From positions 5,691,730 through 5,755,729 of the forward strand of contig CP092877.1 in the NCBI GenBank assembly GCA_030710605.1: DNA of 64,000 bases, read 5' to 3'. Source of the stretch: Cordylochernes scorpioides (taxonomy: Eukaryota; Arthropoda; Arachnida; Pseudoscorpiones; Chernetidae). A program made the position numbers and the translations under genes. A model generated the notes under the pieces. The model saw nothing but the letters and a program-made list of their open reading frames with translations, was not told the DNA's origin and did no database searches. Positions 1-11,483 of the stretch are shown one piece after another (the first letter of the stretch is position 1; each line of letters starts with the position of its first letter).

Positions 1-1029
1 AATAAAACAAGTATATGATGCCCGTTTCCTCTAATATTTATTTATTTATTAACTTCCTATGTAGTCACCTATCAATAATAAAACACCATTTATCATATGA
101 GTACACATAAACACTTACCTTCAATATAGGAGATATTTAAAAAACTCTAACTGGCCGAACTGTCTATTTTTGAATGCCGGCCAGGTAACCTCAATCTTCA
201 GGATTATTATTTTTAGTTATATATTTCATTTCAAGGTGAAAACATCGGATTCCTGCGAAGAGTTTATTTTTGATATATTTTATATAAATTTCTGGATTTC
301 GGGCCTGAAATATTTTAGAAGGAACATATCCCGTGAACCTCATGTTTTCACCTTTATTAAATACAGAATATTAATTAATTTAATGCCCTCATTTATAAAT
401 TCATAGAATCTAATAGCAAACAATTATTATATTGATATTATTTTACTCGAAGATGTTTTTTCCATTGAATTTAACTGAAAATATTTGTCCATAATTTTCA
501 CTCTCAATATTTTGCCTCTACATCAAAGGTCTCTTCGACTGAAAATAATTTATGCATTGAAGAGAAAATTTAAAAATTTATTCAGAAAAAGGAAGAGAAT
601 TTAGACAACATAAATTGTACACACACTTATATACAATCTAAAGAATATATTCATGTTGTTACACGCCATGGCGTATGCTTCGAGGTTGGGGAAATAAGTC
701 AAATTATATCTTATCGTGTTTAAGTTTAGTTGAAATAACAAACAAGATAATCCTGTTCCTCAGAATAAACTATTATATGGTAACATTTAATTTATTCATC
801 GCGTGCCTCGGCGCGCTGGTTGCAGGAAAATAACTCTTGTATATTTTGTTTTGGTAAATGAATGTGATCAGCCTTTCTTTCAGATTTTGATCTTTAGATT
901 TATAAATAAAATATTTTATCATATTAATAAATTTGTCTGATTAATTACCTTACAATATTAAAGGCGTTTTCTCCTCTAGTAAATGTTAACCGCACCGCAC
1001 CTAGGGAGGACAGTAAATGTTTTGTGGTT
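1..1029. other. AT-rich spacer, no gene seen
   Basis: Only short open frames of AT-rich composition occur here, none resembling a known protein. No repeat ends were recognised. Confidence 0.5.
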
Positions 1030-2250
1030 GTGGGGTGTGTATTATGTCTGTGTTGTGTGTGAGGGATGTGGTGGTAAGACCTGATTTATGAACCTTTCAT
1101 AGACTTGTGGGGCCGTACAAATATCAAAGGACAGCCGTTTAAATTGATATAACCTTCGAAGGTAACGAAGAATAGTAGGTGTATGGAATCGGGTGTTATT
1201 TACCTGCCAGAACTCAAATAACACGCCCAGTGTTTTGTGTTATTTGGCGTCGGCAAAAGCCAATCTAATATGCTTTCTATTAATGTGAGGATGAATTTTG
1301 AAGCTGTTGATTTATTTTTCCTTCGTAAAGTTAATACAGCACCTTTGGTTTTGTTTCGTTTAGTATAACAAAGGTGAGTGGACTAGAGTAGGGTGAGAAC
1401 GAAAGTTCGATGATGTAGTTATTCAGCATTTGCTAGACCTGGGAGCGGATTACCTGCTGGTCGCTAATCGGAACTCGATATGGACGCAAGGCTATTATTG
1501 TATCGGATATAGTAGAGGTTTTACAGGGGGGGTATTGAGGCTGGTGACTGCGAACTTGTTTTGTGAAAATATGTATTTGTACCGTTGTAGGAGTGTTGAA
1601 TTTGTGGTGGAAAGTATGGACTTCGATCATAGAGTGTACGTGTACCTGAAATTGTTTCTGCGGATTTTTATAGTGATAATATTTTTCAGGAGGTGCAGGC
1701 ATGCGAGTAAGTGTGTGTAAATGTGTTGTTATGCTTGTATGAGGTATGTACATGGAGATTTTATGTTTATAATGATGGACATTGTGGGGGGAGGATTGTT
1801 CGTATTTAGCGTCACCAACATAGCATGGAACAAGGATCTGAGTTGTATATGGAGTATGGTGAATAGTGGTACATGGTACATGATTGGGGATATACATGTG
1901 GCATGGCGAATGGTCGTACGTGGTACACGAGTTTGGTGTGTACCATGGGTATGATGAAAAATGCCTCTGGTTGCCTGTATGACACATGGCAGTGATACAC
2001 CTCGAGTACGAGGTTGGAAAAATGCATAAAGTGGGTGCGTGACAAAGGTTGGTGACACAATAGGTGAAAATTTACATCTGACGAATATGCACATTGGCTG
2101 CCCTGTGCGGTAGGCATAGATGTGGTGCGGGGTCTTAGAATTGACCGCTTGGCATTGCCAATATTCGCCAGATATACGTGTGATATGATAGTTGGACATG
2201 ACAAGAGAGTGTGAAGTGCCTTTTTAGAAATCAATTTGAATATTTTAACT
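1030..2250 (-). pseudogene. Ty3/gypsy-type pol relic (reverse transcriptase part)
   Basis: On the minus strand, two pieces of a gypsy reverse transcriptase can be read in the expected order. Around 1510-1440 the text RPYRVPISDQQVIRSQV matches the fingers region just before the RT palm. Around 1165-1085 the text LSFDICTAPQVYERFINQVL matches the gypsy LPFGL-x-AP-x-F-x-R block. The pieces lie in different frames with stops between them, and the YxDD box was not found. The stretch 1430-2200 is G/T-rich on the plus strand, so its minus-strand translations are unusually rich in His, Thr, Cys and Pro and probably meaningless. No LTRs were found. It is a dead fragment, probably minus-strand in origin. 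Confidence 0.6.
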
Positions 2251-3930
2251 TTCAAGGTGTTTTAAGGAGAATATTTCAGACAGCAGAAAGGCATCAAATA
2301 CATATATGGAAATGCTCTGGCGTAGTTACTTGTCCTAGGCTTATTGGGGATAAAATCGGAATTATAGGGGGGAAATTTATATATTTTATATTTATAGATT
2401 TTAATAGAAATATTGCTTAGCACTGTTTAGGCTCGCTCCCGTGTGAACAAGAAATGGCAAAGACATGTATGAATAAAAGGAAAGTTTAGTAATTAACATA
2501 GGAATCAAGTTTTGCATTATTTGGAGTAAAACCTAGAATCTTCCTGTTCGTATTTAATATGACCTAACTCATTTATATCAGATTGAGTGTTTTATATACT
2601 TTGAATAAAACTATAAAATTTCTCCCTTTGTATCTAATGTTTTGTGTGTGTTTTGTATCTAAATGATTGTGTAATTTATTTCCTTGATTATATATATATA
2701 TTTATTTATATAGTATTATATGTAGAATATTAAAGCGGGAGTTTATTTGTAGCCTGTATAAATGAAACTTGACGAGATTTCAAAAAGAAAGCATATAACC
2801 ATATTTGAGAATTTCATATTCTGTATAATATATAATTTCATTAGTTCGCTTGAGGGAAATACGATGGTAACATCAACGTAGAAATATAAAACAGCTTGTT
2901 AAAATATAGTGTTAAATTTTAAAACGAATCTTCTAACTTGTTGTCGAACAAGGTATTTGAGCTAATTGGCAGCACGCGGGGCAATTAATAAAGGTGAGTT
3001 TGCCATAAACTAAACACCAGCCATTAATTTCTGGAAAGTGTTTAAATATTGCAGGGGCTGATTTATGGCGGGATTACACCTCAGGATAGCCTCGATAACT
3101 CTTCACGGGGATATTTTCTATCCTTCTCTATATTATTATATGTACAACCGAAGTATGTACGAAATAAATAACTCTTTATAGAGAAAATATAAAAATATCC
3201 CACAAGATATTGAAATAAGCTTGAGTCCTTTCATGTTTGTGAATATATTAAATATTCCAGATTTTTATAAAAAATAGTTCAATCAATTAGGTAGATATTT
3301 AAGATTAGATAGAGAGAGAGGTAGGGTTGAAAGATAGGCATGGATTTGTGTTAGTGTCTTTATTGTTGCATGATTCGATATTTACGGAAATAGAAAAAAA
3401 TATCGCTGTAAAATCAGATATTTTAAAATATAAATTGATATTGTTACGGAGAGTAATTGAGCTGGTGAAGAGATAGATTATTGCAAGTGTGTTGATGTCC
3501 AGCTAGAAGGCCAAATTGTTAGCTTGAAATGATATACGAGAGGATATAGATTGATCTCGATAAATAAGTTAGACACAAATAGTCTTCTTTCTTTACTGAT
3601 ACACATGAACTGGCTATTTTGCATTCTGAAAGTAACAAATCTGTAAAAAAATCTCTGCGGGTTACACCCTATATACTCGAGGTAAAAAGCTGATGATTAT
3701 CTAACCATATTACATATATGTATACTGTATATGATTTTGATCATTGTATATATATGTCGTGATGCAAATGATCCTGTCGACTGATTCTTGTGATACGTTT
3801 TTCCTATCGGAGGACTGTAGTGTGGTATGATTTCCTGTCTAATGACTATAGTGATATGAGTAGGTAGATGCAGTCGTGGTGGCCACAATGGTCAGAGTGG
3901 TTTCAGGCGTGAATGGGATAACACAAAAGG
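2251..3930. other. AT-rich spacer with a small complex island
   Basis: No gene is seen. The stretch 2960-3110 is less AT-rich and more complex, with TAAT/ATTA-type sites and a palindromic-looking GC patch, unlike its surroundings. It is a possible conserved non-coding element, but this is inference only. Confidence 0.4.
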
Positions 3931-4210
3931 ACGAGGCATGTTGAATGTCACCTCAGAGAGACCGGCTAGCGCCGGTCGAGGGGGTCTGATCTATTCTAGA
4001 GCCAGAGGGGAACTGATAGTAATCCGACATGTTTTTCGGACCGACTGTGTAATCGGAGATATTTCTTCTGTCTGGGCGCCGACTTTCTCTCAAACTTTAT
4101 TATTCCGTTTTGTGTTACATGATGGCCAAACTGGCGAGTTGGATTGTGTTTACAATTTTGGCTATTGCACTATAACTATATTACATATGGATATATCAAG
4201 TATATTTTGA
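3931..4210. other. Unidentified higher-GC patch with a hairpin
   Basis: A higher-GC patch inside AT-rich DNA. A 7-bp hairpin, GACCGGC/GCCGGTC with loop TAGC, lies at 3960-3977. An open frame of 90 codons (3938-4210) crosses the patch but resembles nothing I know. It could be a fragment of an LTR or other repeat. Confidence 0.3.
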
Positions 4211-4985
4211 AATATATATTACAACATATATACAATTACTGTTTATAATTTATATCATAGGCTAATTTATAATCTATGGAAAGTTTAAAGCAGATAATAG
4301 CCATCAAAACTGTATCTGCCAATGATAATGCGAGGATTAGAAGGGATCTTAATATCTCCAAGGAATATGAAAGCATGTTGTAACGATATTTTAGGTGGAT
4401 TAAAGCATGAATTGCGCAAATTAAAAGGAAATGTCGTTTTACCAATGTAACAAACGATATAATCTCTATAAATTATTTTGAATATTATATAGAATATATA
4501 TATATTTGTGCTATTTGTTGTACTATATTTATGCAGTTATTAATTTGAGTGATTTTGATTTTTATAAGTATAAATGATAGTCAAATTTCTCGAGAAAGGC
4601 TAATTGTTCCAATGCTATGATAGATTTCGTTTAATTGTCTTTTTATTTCCAATTTTGTTGAGTCTACTCTCGTGTTTTTTAATTAATATATTCATATCTA
4701 TATAGATAATAGGCTAACAAAGTTTCCAGTTGTAAAGTTTGAAGCTATCTCCTCCAAAGATACTTAACTATCTATATACTTAATAATCTATACACCAAAA
4801 TGTTCGTTATTTTTTGCTTCACATGACCGTTTTATTTTTATTTCCAAATATTAATAGATTTATTTATTTTTAATTTATTCGATTTTGCAATAGTAGATTT
4901 TTTGCTTTCAAAAGTTACTTATCTTATCTTATTTGTTATTCATCATAATCGAATTGTTTGTTTTTAAAGCACGTTCTTTTTGTAT
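4211..4985. other. AT-rich spacer, no gene seen
   Basis: Low-complexity AT-rich DNA up to the TA target site of the Tigger element. Nothing else is recognised. Confidence 0.5.
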
Positions 4986-4987
4986 TA

Positions 4988-7115
4988 CAGTCTACTCTCG
5001 TTATAACGCCACCATCCGGATTTTGCAAAAAAGCGGCGTAAGGCGAGGGTGGCGTTGTATCGAACACGTTTAAAATGTGAAATTTAAAGATACAATAAAT
5101 TATTTATAACAATTACTAATAAAAACTTATACTTTAAGTCAATATATAGAATGCAAAACCGGCATTAATTAATTAATATGATAAATTGAAAGCATTAATT
5201 TATAATTTATTCATAAAAAAGTAATTACATTTTCTTGAAGAAGTCTGTGATCACAACTTGTCTTTTCTCTCCCTCACTTATGGCATAGACACGGCGTAAC
5301 AAATCCGCAGATAGATTGACGTCGTCAGATGTTGCTCTCTTGGAGTGCTCAAGAAACAACAAAACTGTCTCAGCAGCTGTTCTGGCTTCCCTTAACGATG
5401 GTAGGCGCTGGGTCACTGTTGTATCATCATCCTCGCCAAGTTCTTCTTTCGCTGTAACAGTGGACACTAGCAAATTGTCATCTGTTAGCTTCATTTCCGC
5501 CTCCTGGGAATCATCAACCAGTTGAAACTCCCTTTCAGTCATCAAATTCTCTGGTGTAATAGCGAAGATGTCGCGAATGCGATCAAGCAGATTTCCATAA
5601 TTAAGAGGCTCAACTGCAGCAGTAGAAGTGAAGCGAATGCCTGTGTGATTCCAGCAGTTGCTGATGGAATCAGGGCTCACAGAACCCCAAGCCATTTTAC
5701 AATAGCGCACAGCGTAATCCAGACGTAATTCTGTGGGTAGATGGGCATCCGCCAATTCCACCATTTTCTGGAGTTGAAGCTTGCGATATTGAGCCTTGAA
5801 ACTTTTGATGATGTCACTATCCAGTGGTTGCAGACTAGCAGTCATATTTGGTGGAAGGAAGTGTACCTTTATGTTGCTGAGACCATCATTAGGGACGCAG
5901 TGAGACGTAGCGTTATCTAGCAACAGTAGGATACGACGTCCTTCAGAGACAAGCTGCTTGTTGAACTGCAGTAGCCATTCTTGAAAGATGCTAGAGGTCA
6001 TCCATGCTTTGCTGTTAGATGTGTAAGTGCAGTAGAAGTGTGGACTAAAGTTTCTGAAGCATCGAGGCTTTGCCGATTTTCCAATAATCAGCAATCGCCG
6101 CTTGTCTGTTCCAGTAGAGTTGCAGCACAGTAGAACAGTGATTCGCTGCTTCATCTTTTTGACACCACGGCAGTTTTCATGTTTGTGAGCAAGTGTTCGG
6201 TCAGGAATGAGCTGAAAAAATAATCCTTTTTCGTCTGCATTGTATATTTTGGCTGGGTCATATCCGGAGTTCGCCAGCATACTGTTCAAATTTGTAAGGT
6301 GTTCATCAATGATAGCTGGAGAAATCGATGCGCCTTCCCCACAGAGCCGTCGATGCGAAATATGGAATCTCCCTTTAAATCGCTGCAGCCAACCACTGCT
6401 GTACGCGAAATTTTCTGGTACGGCCAACTGCTCGCCAAGTTTTTTTGCCTTTTCTCTTAGGAGGTCATCAGTAATAATAATATTATTGGCACGCTTTTGA
6501 GTAAACCAGTTGAAGAGAGCGTCTTCCAAGTCACTAAATTTTCCGACTCTTTGTCTCTTTGAAGAACCAACAGTATAATTTTCCTACTTCTCAGCCTGAG
6601 TGAGAATATCACGGACAGTTGTTCGTGGAAGTGAGAAACGCTCTCCAATCTCATTCTTCGACATCGTAGGGTTATTTCTTGCCAACTGGCATATCTCCTT
6701 CTTCTTTTCAATGGTGATCGACTCACGTTTACGCTTTTGGGAACTCATGATACGACAATAAAGTTGTTGTGTTGACGTTAGCAAAGGATTAAACGACTGT
6801 GTATGTCCCAGGCACAAGCAGGAAAAAGGTCTGCTGACTGTTTACACAATCTGTTATCTGTTGTGTCAATAGCAAACAAAGTCCGGCGCCGTAGGCGTAA
6901 AAAATGCAGACAGGAAAGAGGGGGGGACGTTGTGAGAGGCGTTATAACGAGTGGTTTTTGCTACTTGGGACACAAAAATCAGCGGCGGAAGGCGAACAGC
7001 GAGGGAGTGGCGTTATATCGAGAAAAATACATTGATGTCGATTGGGACAAAACGAAAAAGCGGCGTAAGGCGAGGGTGGCGTTATATCGAGTGGCGTTAT
7101 AACGAGAGTAGACTG
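4988..7115 (-). mobile_element. Tigger/pogo-type DNA transposon, near complete
   Basis: The element begins CAGTCTACTCTCGTTATAAC at 4988 and ends with its inverse at 7115, flanked by TA on both sides (4986-4987 and 7116-7117), as expected for Tc1/mariner/pogo insertions. The ends carry a second layer of repeats: a GCGGCGTAAGGCGAGGGTGG motif lies near both termini (about 5031-5050 and 7060-7079), and a diverged copy lies near 6979-7005. A long transposase frame lies on the minus strand inside. At about 2.1 kb it is close to full length for a Tigger element. It looks recently active apart from one stop codon in the transposase. Confidence 0.92.
5225..6748 (-). pseudogene. Tigger/pogo transposase with a single in-frame stop
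   Basis: The protein would cut and paste the surrounding transposon in the nucleus. From the ATG at 6748 the frame runs 54 codons to a TAG at 6584-6586, then continues in the same frame to 5225, about 506 residues plus the stop. Residues 5-54 form a pogo-like helix-turn-helix; about 74-130 form a CENP-B/Tc5-type DNA-binding domain ending in SSGWLQRFKGR. The DDE core follows: first Asp in NADEKG (about residue 172), second in LLLLDNATSH (about 278), third in LQPLDSD (about 310), 31 residues after the second. All three catalytic residues are present. The C-terminal 120 residues are acidic, as in Tigger proteins. No frameshift was found, so the TAG is the only lesion seen. Confidence 0.9.
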
Positions 7116-7117
7116 TA

Positions 7118-9160
7118 TTTGTTCTTCTTTGGCTCCTTCTGATAACAGCCTTCCCTTCATTCTAAAGAGGCATCAGTTTCCACTAAGGTTGGGTTTTGCT
7201 ATGACTATAAACAAAGGCTCAAGGCCAAACATTTGCTAGAGTGGGTCTCTTGCTACAAGAGCCTGTGTTTACATATGGACAGCGCTATTTGGCTTTTTAT
7301 CAAGTGCGAATTTTTGATAGCATACATGTAAAGTTGAACCCAGATATATAAAAAACTAAAATTGAAATTTTTTCTTCTTTTTTTCTACTGTGTATGTGTA
7401 TGTTTAAACATTTCACCAATGGCTATAGTTCTTCACCAGAAATAGCTTACCAAACATGAGATGTGGAGAAACAAAATAACTACTACTTTTTTTTCATTTT
7501 GAATATATTTATATAAATTTAACCAATGCCTTTAGTTTATCAACTGAAAGGATTTTTTTTGTATTATTTGTTTGTTAAGAAACTATTTATTTTCAATTAT
7601 TTCGATTTAGTCTTCTCTTTATTTACTTTTTTTCCACTGCTTCATACATATATTTTGTACATTTTCAGTTGCCACCGTCGCCTCTGTAATACCTTTTTTA
7701 GCGTTAAAGTTGTATTTAAACAACAATAAACTGTCTAAATTTGAATTTTAAAATGGTCGAATTATCGGAAGAGTCGGATAATCGAGTGTCGAATTACAGT
7801 TTGTTATATGATAGTCCGTAGGTCGGGATATCCAAACATGGTCGAAATATCATGTGTCGAATTAACAAGGTTATACTGTATATATAAAAAACTATAAAGG
7901 TTATTTTTATGAGGTCCTTTAAATTAATTCATTCCTTTTATATGTTGTCTTCAATATAGTTGTGTTGTTTGAAACTTTATTTTATGATTTGTTAAAAAAT
8001 ATATTTGCTTCATTTTAAATAATTTTTAGGCATAAGCACCAATGCCTATAGTTTCTCACCTGAAAGGCATTTTTCTGTATTAACTTTCGTAATAAAATTT
8101 TGTATTCACTAATAAACTATTTATTATCAATTATTTTGATTATCGGTCTTCTCTTTATTTACCTATTTCCCCCACTGCTCTATACATTAATTTTCTACAT
8201 TTTTGCACTGTGCTGTCTAATATGTTGTTAATGATAAGGTCTGTTATGGATGATTCCATTCTCATTTTGATATATAAATATATAAGATCAAACCGAATGT
8301 AATATATACTTAGAAAGTATTTTTACTCACCCTTATATTTGAAATGATGCTTCTTGGAAATAAGATTACACCCATTGCAATTTTTAAGCCACTATCTCTA
8401 CTCCTAATGTCTCTGCGGGCCATTCGGATAGTATTTATATGTTACCCCAGCGAATTTGTTTATTTATTTATAACTAATTTTGTAAAATTGGTCTAACACA
8501 TTTGCATTATGGTAAATAGAATAATGCCTGGACCATCTATGGACAAAATTTTATAATTTATTCATTTTTGCATATAAAGTTTATATACACACCAATATTA
8601 AAAATAAAGAAGGCATCTCCTGACCACGAGCACATGTGCTTTTTTTCTATTGTTTTTTTCATACACCAATATATATAGAAAATATCAAAAAGAAATCCAG
8701 TCTTATGAGTATATGGGAATTTAACCTTTTAGTGCGAATTATACTTCTGTAAACATTTGGAAATTGTTTTATTAATGTACAAAAAGTATGATAAATAGGT
8801 TCAATTTTGAATATAGGAACAAATAGCTTGATTCTTCTTTGAAATCGAATTTGAAAGAGGATCAAAAGAGTTTATAATAATAAAATAATATCAATACCTT
8901 ATGATAGGAAGTGCTATTATCATTGTGTGAATACGTGCAGAAATATATATGTAGTATATTTTACTTGTATTATAATAACATTGTTAGTATATATAGTTCA
9001 CATATCTTCTAATTAGTTAAGTTATAGTCAATAGTTTAAGATGATACCCTTCTATTAAAATGTACACTGCTCCTATTTGATACCACCCCCCATATTGTGT
9101 ATGAGATGATATATCTTTATTAATATAACCTGTATCATCCTTATTTGTATTTAAACTCAA
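7118..9160. other. AT-rich spacer with diverged repeats
   Basis: No gene is seen. Besides the direct repeat listed separately, 7793-7879 ends in GGTTATACTG next to TA and carries GTCGAATT blocks, resembling a decayed Tigger-type MITE, but a matching left end is not clear. At 8606-8665 there is an end fragment of the GGCATCTCC repeat family found at 44790. Confidence 0.4.
7522..8205 (+). repeat. Diverged direct repeat, two copies of about 165 bp
   Basis: The segment 7522-7672 (beginning CAATGCCTTTAGTTT) and the segment 8040-8205 (beginning CAATGCCTATAGTTT) align along most of their length, both including CTTCTCTTTATTTAC and a CCACTGCT block. A third partial copy starts near 7418. They may be pieces of one unrecognised dispersed repeat. 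Confidence 0.6.
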
Positions 9161-9564
9161 AATGATGACGTCAAAATAAAAACAGCAAAAGAGTGGGATG
9201 GAGACAGCTACGAGGCAAAGCTTCAAAGGAAATGACCGCCGCCCACACAGGGCCCCTCCCGGGGTTTCATAGGCAAATAAAATGAGACCCGCCCGGGGTC
9301 AACAGCAGGGTCAGCTCAGAGAGTGTGATACAGTGTGTCCATCTAAGCAGGCCGCTTCTGGCTCTCTTTCCATGTCTCGGTGTTAGGCATCCAGGTTTGT
9401 GTCATGGCCTCACCTCTATCCAGTGGGTTGTCTCCGACCCGCTTGGTGCTAACATTTAGCCCTGCCTCAGCTTCTTGCTGTCCACATGCGAAAAGAAGTA
9501 ACCACTTTCGCCCTACGACTGCCAGTATATTCACACGTCGGCTTACTCGGGGTTACAGCATATA
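9161..9564. other. GC-richer island with a CRE-type palindrome
   Basis: This stretch is clearly more GC-rich than its flanks and contains TGACGTCA (9166-9173), the consensus cAMP-response/ATF site, followed by GC-rich blocks near 9240-9300. Short open frames on both strands do not resemble known proteins. It could be a regulatory element or an old repeat; no promoter was identified. Confidence 0.3.
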
Positions 9565-10389
9565 TGTCATAATTTGTATATAATTGTATGCCCCCCGACC
9601 CACTATGCATGTACAATGTATGATTTTCAAAGATTTAATAAAGAATAAGGTAACTGGAGGAAAGGAAGTGGCAACAAGACATAGGAAGCAGGCTAAAAGC
9701 GGGCACAAGTATAAATAACTTGTACAGTCAATACTTCCTGGCAAGCCCGGACGTATCTGGTATCCGCAGAAGTTATATTAGTATAGAGACGCCCAATATT
9801 TCCGGACAGGACCGGACGTATTTGATAACGCGGAAGTAAATAGAGTCGAACACACCCGATACTTCCTGACCAGGCCGGGCGTAACTAACACCAAAGAAAG
9901 CCGCCGGTCCAATTAGAAAGCCTCCCCTAAATAGGTCAACCAATAGAAAAACGGACACGTTCCATCCTTCGACCAATGGGAAGGAAGACAACTCGTGGTG
10001 TTAAATCGAAAGGCAAGAATTGTCAGTAGTGATTTCGCTTCCAACAAGGTGACATCGGCTCTGGACCTCTCTCCCTCTGCTCATCCCGTAGCTAAGTACA
10101 ATCACCACCATGTGATCAGATAATTGACAATCAAAACTCGCTCCGCCTTCTCAAGCTTTCTTTCCTCCAACCCAGTTGCCTTTATTTTCAACCCCATCAC
10201 GTGTCCTGATTATTCCTAACTGTGTGCTTCACTTGCCACTCAACGACTGCGTTTCAACCAATCCTCACCATTCAAATCGAACAACAAGAAATTCCGCAAC
10301 GATATTGTCACAGAACGGTTAAGTCGACAGGATTCTACAACAGTGTAATACATCAAATATTGCAGTGTAATAACTTCGGATATATTACA
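9565..10389 (+). repeat. 5' LTR of the gypsy element
   Basis: Begins TGTCATAATT and ends ATATTACA. It matches 14373-15198 with about two differences noticed by eye: a C/T change in AAAACTCGCT versus AAAACTTGCT, and a one-base indel near TTTTCAACCCC. Such similarity implies recent insertion. Confidence 0.92.
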
Positions 10390-10410
10390 TAGAGTCGACA
10401 GGATAAAGAG

Positions 10411-10935
10411 ATGGAATTTAATCAGGATCCCATAGGCGTAAAAACGGACAACCCTACGAAAGAAAGAGGGAAGAAACTGGCAACGAGCGAAGCGACAAAA
10501 CACACCCTGGCGACAATAATTTTGCAGCTGACCGCCGCACTTCAAGGAGCAAGGTCCACTCAACTACAAACGACGTTCCGTAGCGCCACCCCCGGAGCAG
10601 CCCACACCCCCCGCCGACCGAAAGGCGAGATGAGCGCGGCAGCCGACGCACGTGCCACCACCCCAGGCAAGTGTCACCGAGACCGGACACCGACCACCGA
10701 GGAGTCATCCACCGCCATGCCGTACCCGTATCACAGCACACCCCGACGCCCAGGTGCATGGAATGCACCTCTTCCGCCGTCCAACTGCAAGTTCTGCGGC
10801 GCGAGGCACTGGCACAACGAATGCCGACATCGACCAGTCCCGACGGCCCACGAAAAAGTGCGGACAGTGCAAACAGTCCCACAACAACCAAGTCAAGCCA
10901 GAGACCCCCCAGCCGAGCAGCCCTTTCGAGACTAA
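10411..10935 (+). CDS. gag: Gag-like protein of the gypsy element
   Basis: An open frame of 174 codons begins 21 bases after the 5' LTR, the usual place for gag. Gag forms the cytoplasmic particle that packages the element RNA. The N-terminal half is basic and rich in Thr and Ala. Near residues 129-141 is a zinc knuckle of the form C-x2-C-x3-H-x4-C (CKFCGARHWHNEC), as in some arthropod retrotransposon gags. It is short for a full gag, so the capsid part may be lost. No frameshift occurs within it. Overlapping open frames in the other phases reflect the GC-rich composition here and are not genes. Confidence 0.65.
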   Translation: MEFNQDPIGVKTDNPTKERGKKLATSEATKHTLATIILQLTAALQGARSTQLQTTFRSATPGAAHTPRRPKGEMSAAADARATTPGKCHRDRTPTTEESSTAMPYPYHSTPRRPGAWNAPLPPSNCKFCGARHWHNECRHRPVPTAHEKVRTVQTVPQQPSQARDPPAEQPFRD

Positions 10936-11483
10936 GGTAGGCACCCCCCTATGGCGTCAAGAATTGACTTTGAACTCTTATCTAACCCTACCTACCCCTT
11001 TACCATGTATCTAAACATGTACCAAATGAATGCAAGCACGGGCTAGACCAAAACCTTTCCCAAAGGGCTCGTACAGCACACAAAGCTTTCACACATGGAA
11101 ACCCTTGCCTGCATTCATTGCCCAAACCCCAAATATTTACATGCCACCATTCTAATCTCACACCACGCAACTTTTCATGCCCACAACATATAAAGCCACC
11201 ACGACTTCAACCTACAATTCCAATAATGCCCAAAAAAGTGTCCGTACACCGACACAGCTCACCCACTTACCACGCAAATGTACCTCACAACATACACGCA
11301 CCCATACGTCACCACGCAACAAACACGTACAACCCGCACAACAAACGCAACACGCGCGCCAAAAGACAACAACAACAAACAAGCGCATGCACAACCGTTA
11401 AGAATAATACAATCATCCCGTCTACACAAAACATAGAAAAAATTCACGCCACCAAACAACCACACAATCGAAAAACATTGCGA
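10936..11483 (+). other. A/C-rich filler between gag and RNase H
   Basis: Protease and most of the reverse transcriptase are expected here, but the stretch is poor in G on the plus strand and its translations are low-complexity (His, Thr, Asn, Pro, Lys). No DSG protease motif or YxDD box is seen. It may be biased degenerate sequence or inserted DNA. Confidence 0.55.

Noticed and set aside
1433..1987. 184-codon minus-strand frame rich in His, Thr and Cys
   Set aside because: Composition follows strand bias; only its end matches gypsy RT, so it is part of the relic rather than a zinc-binding protein.
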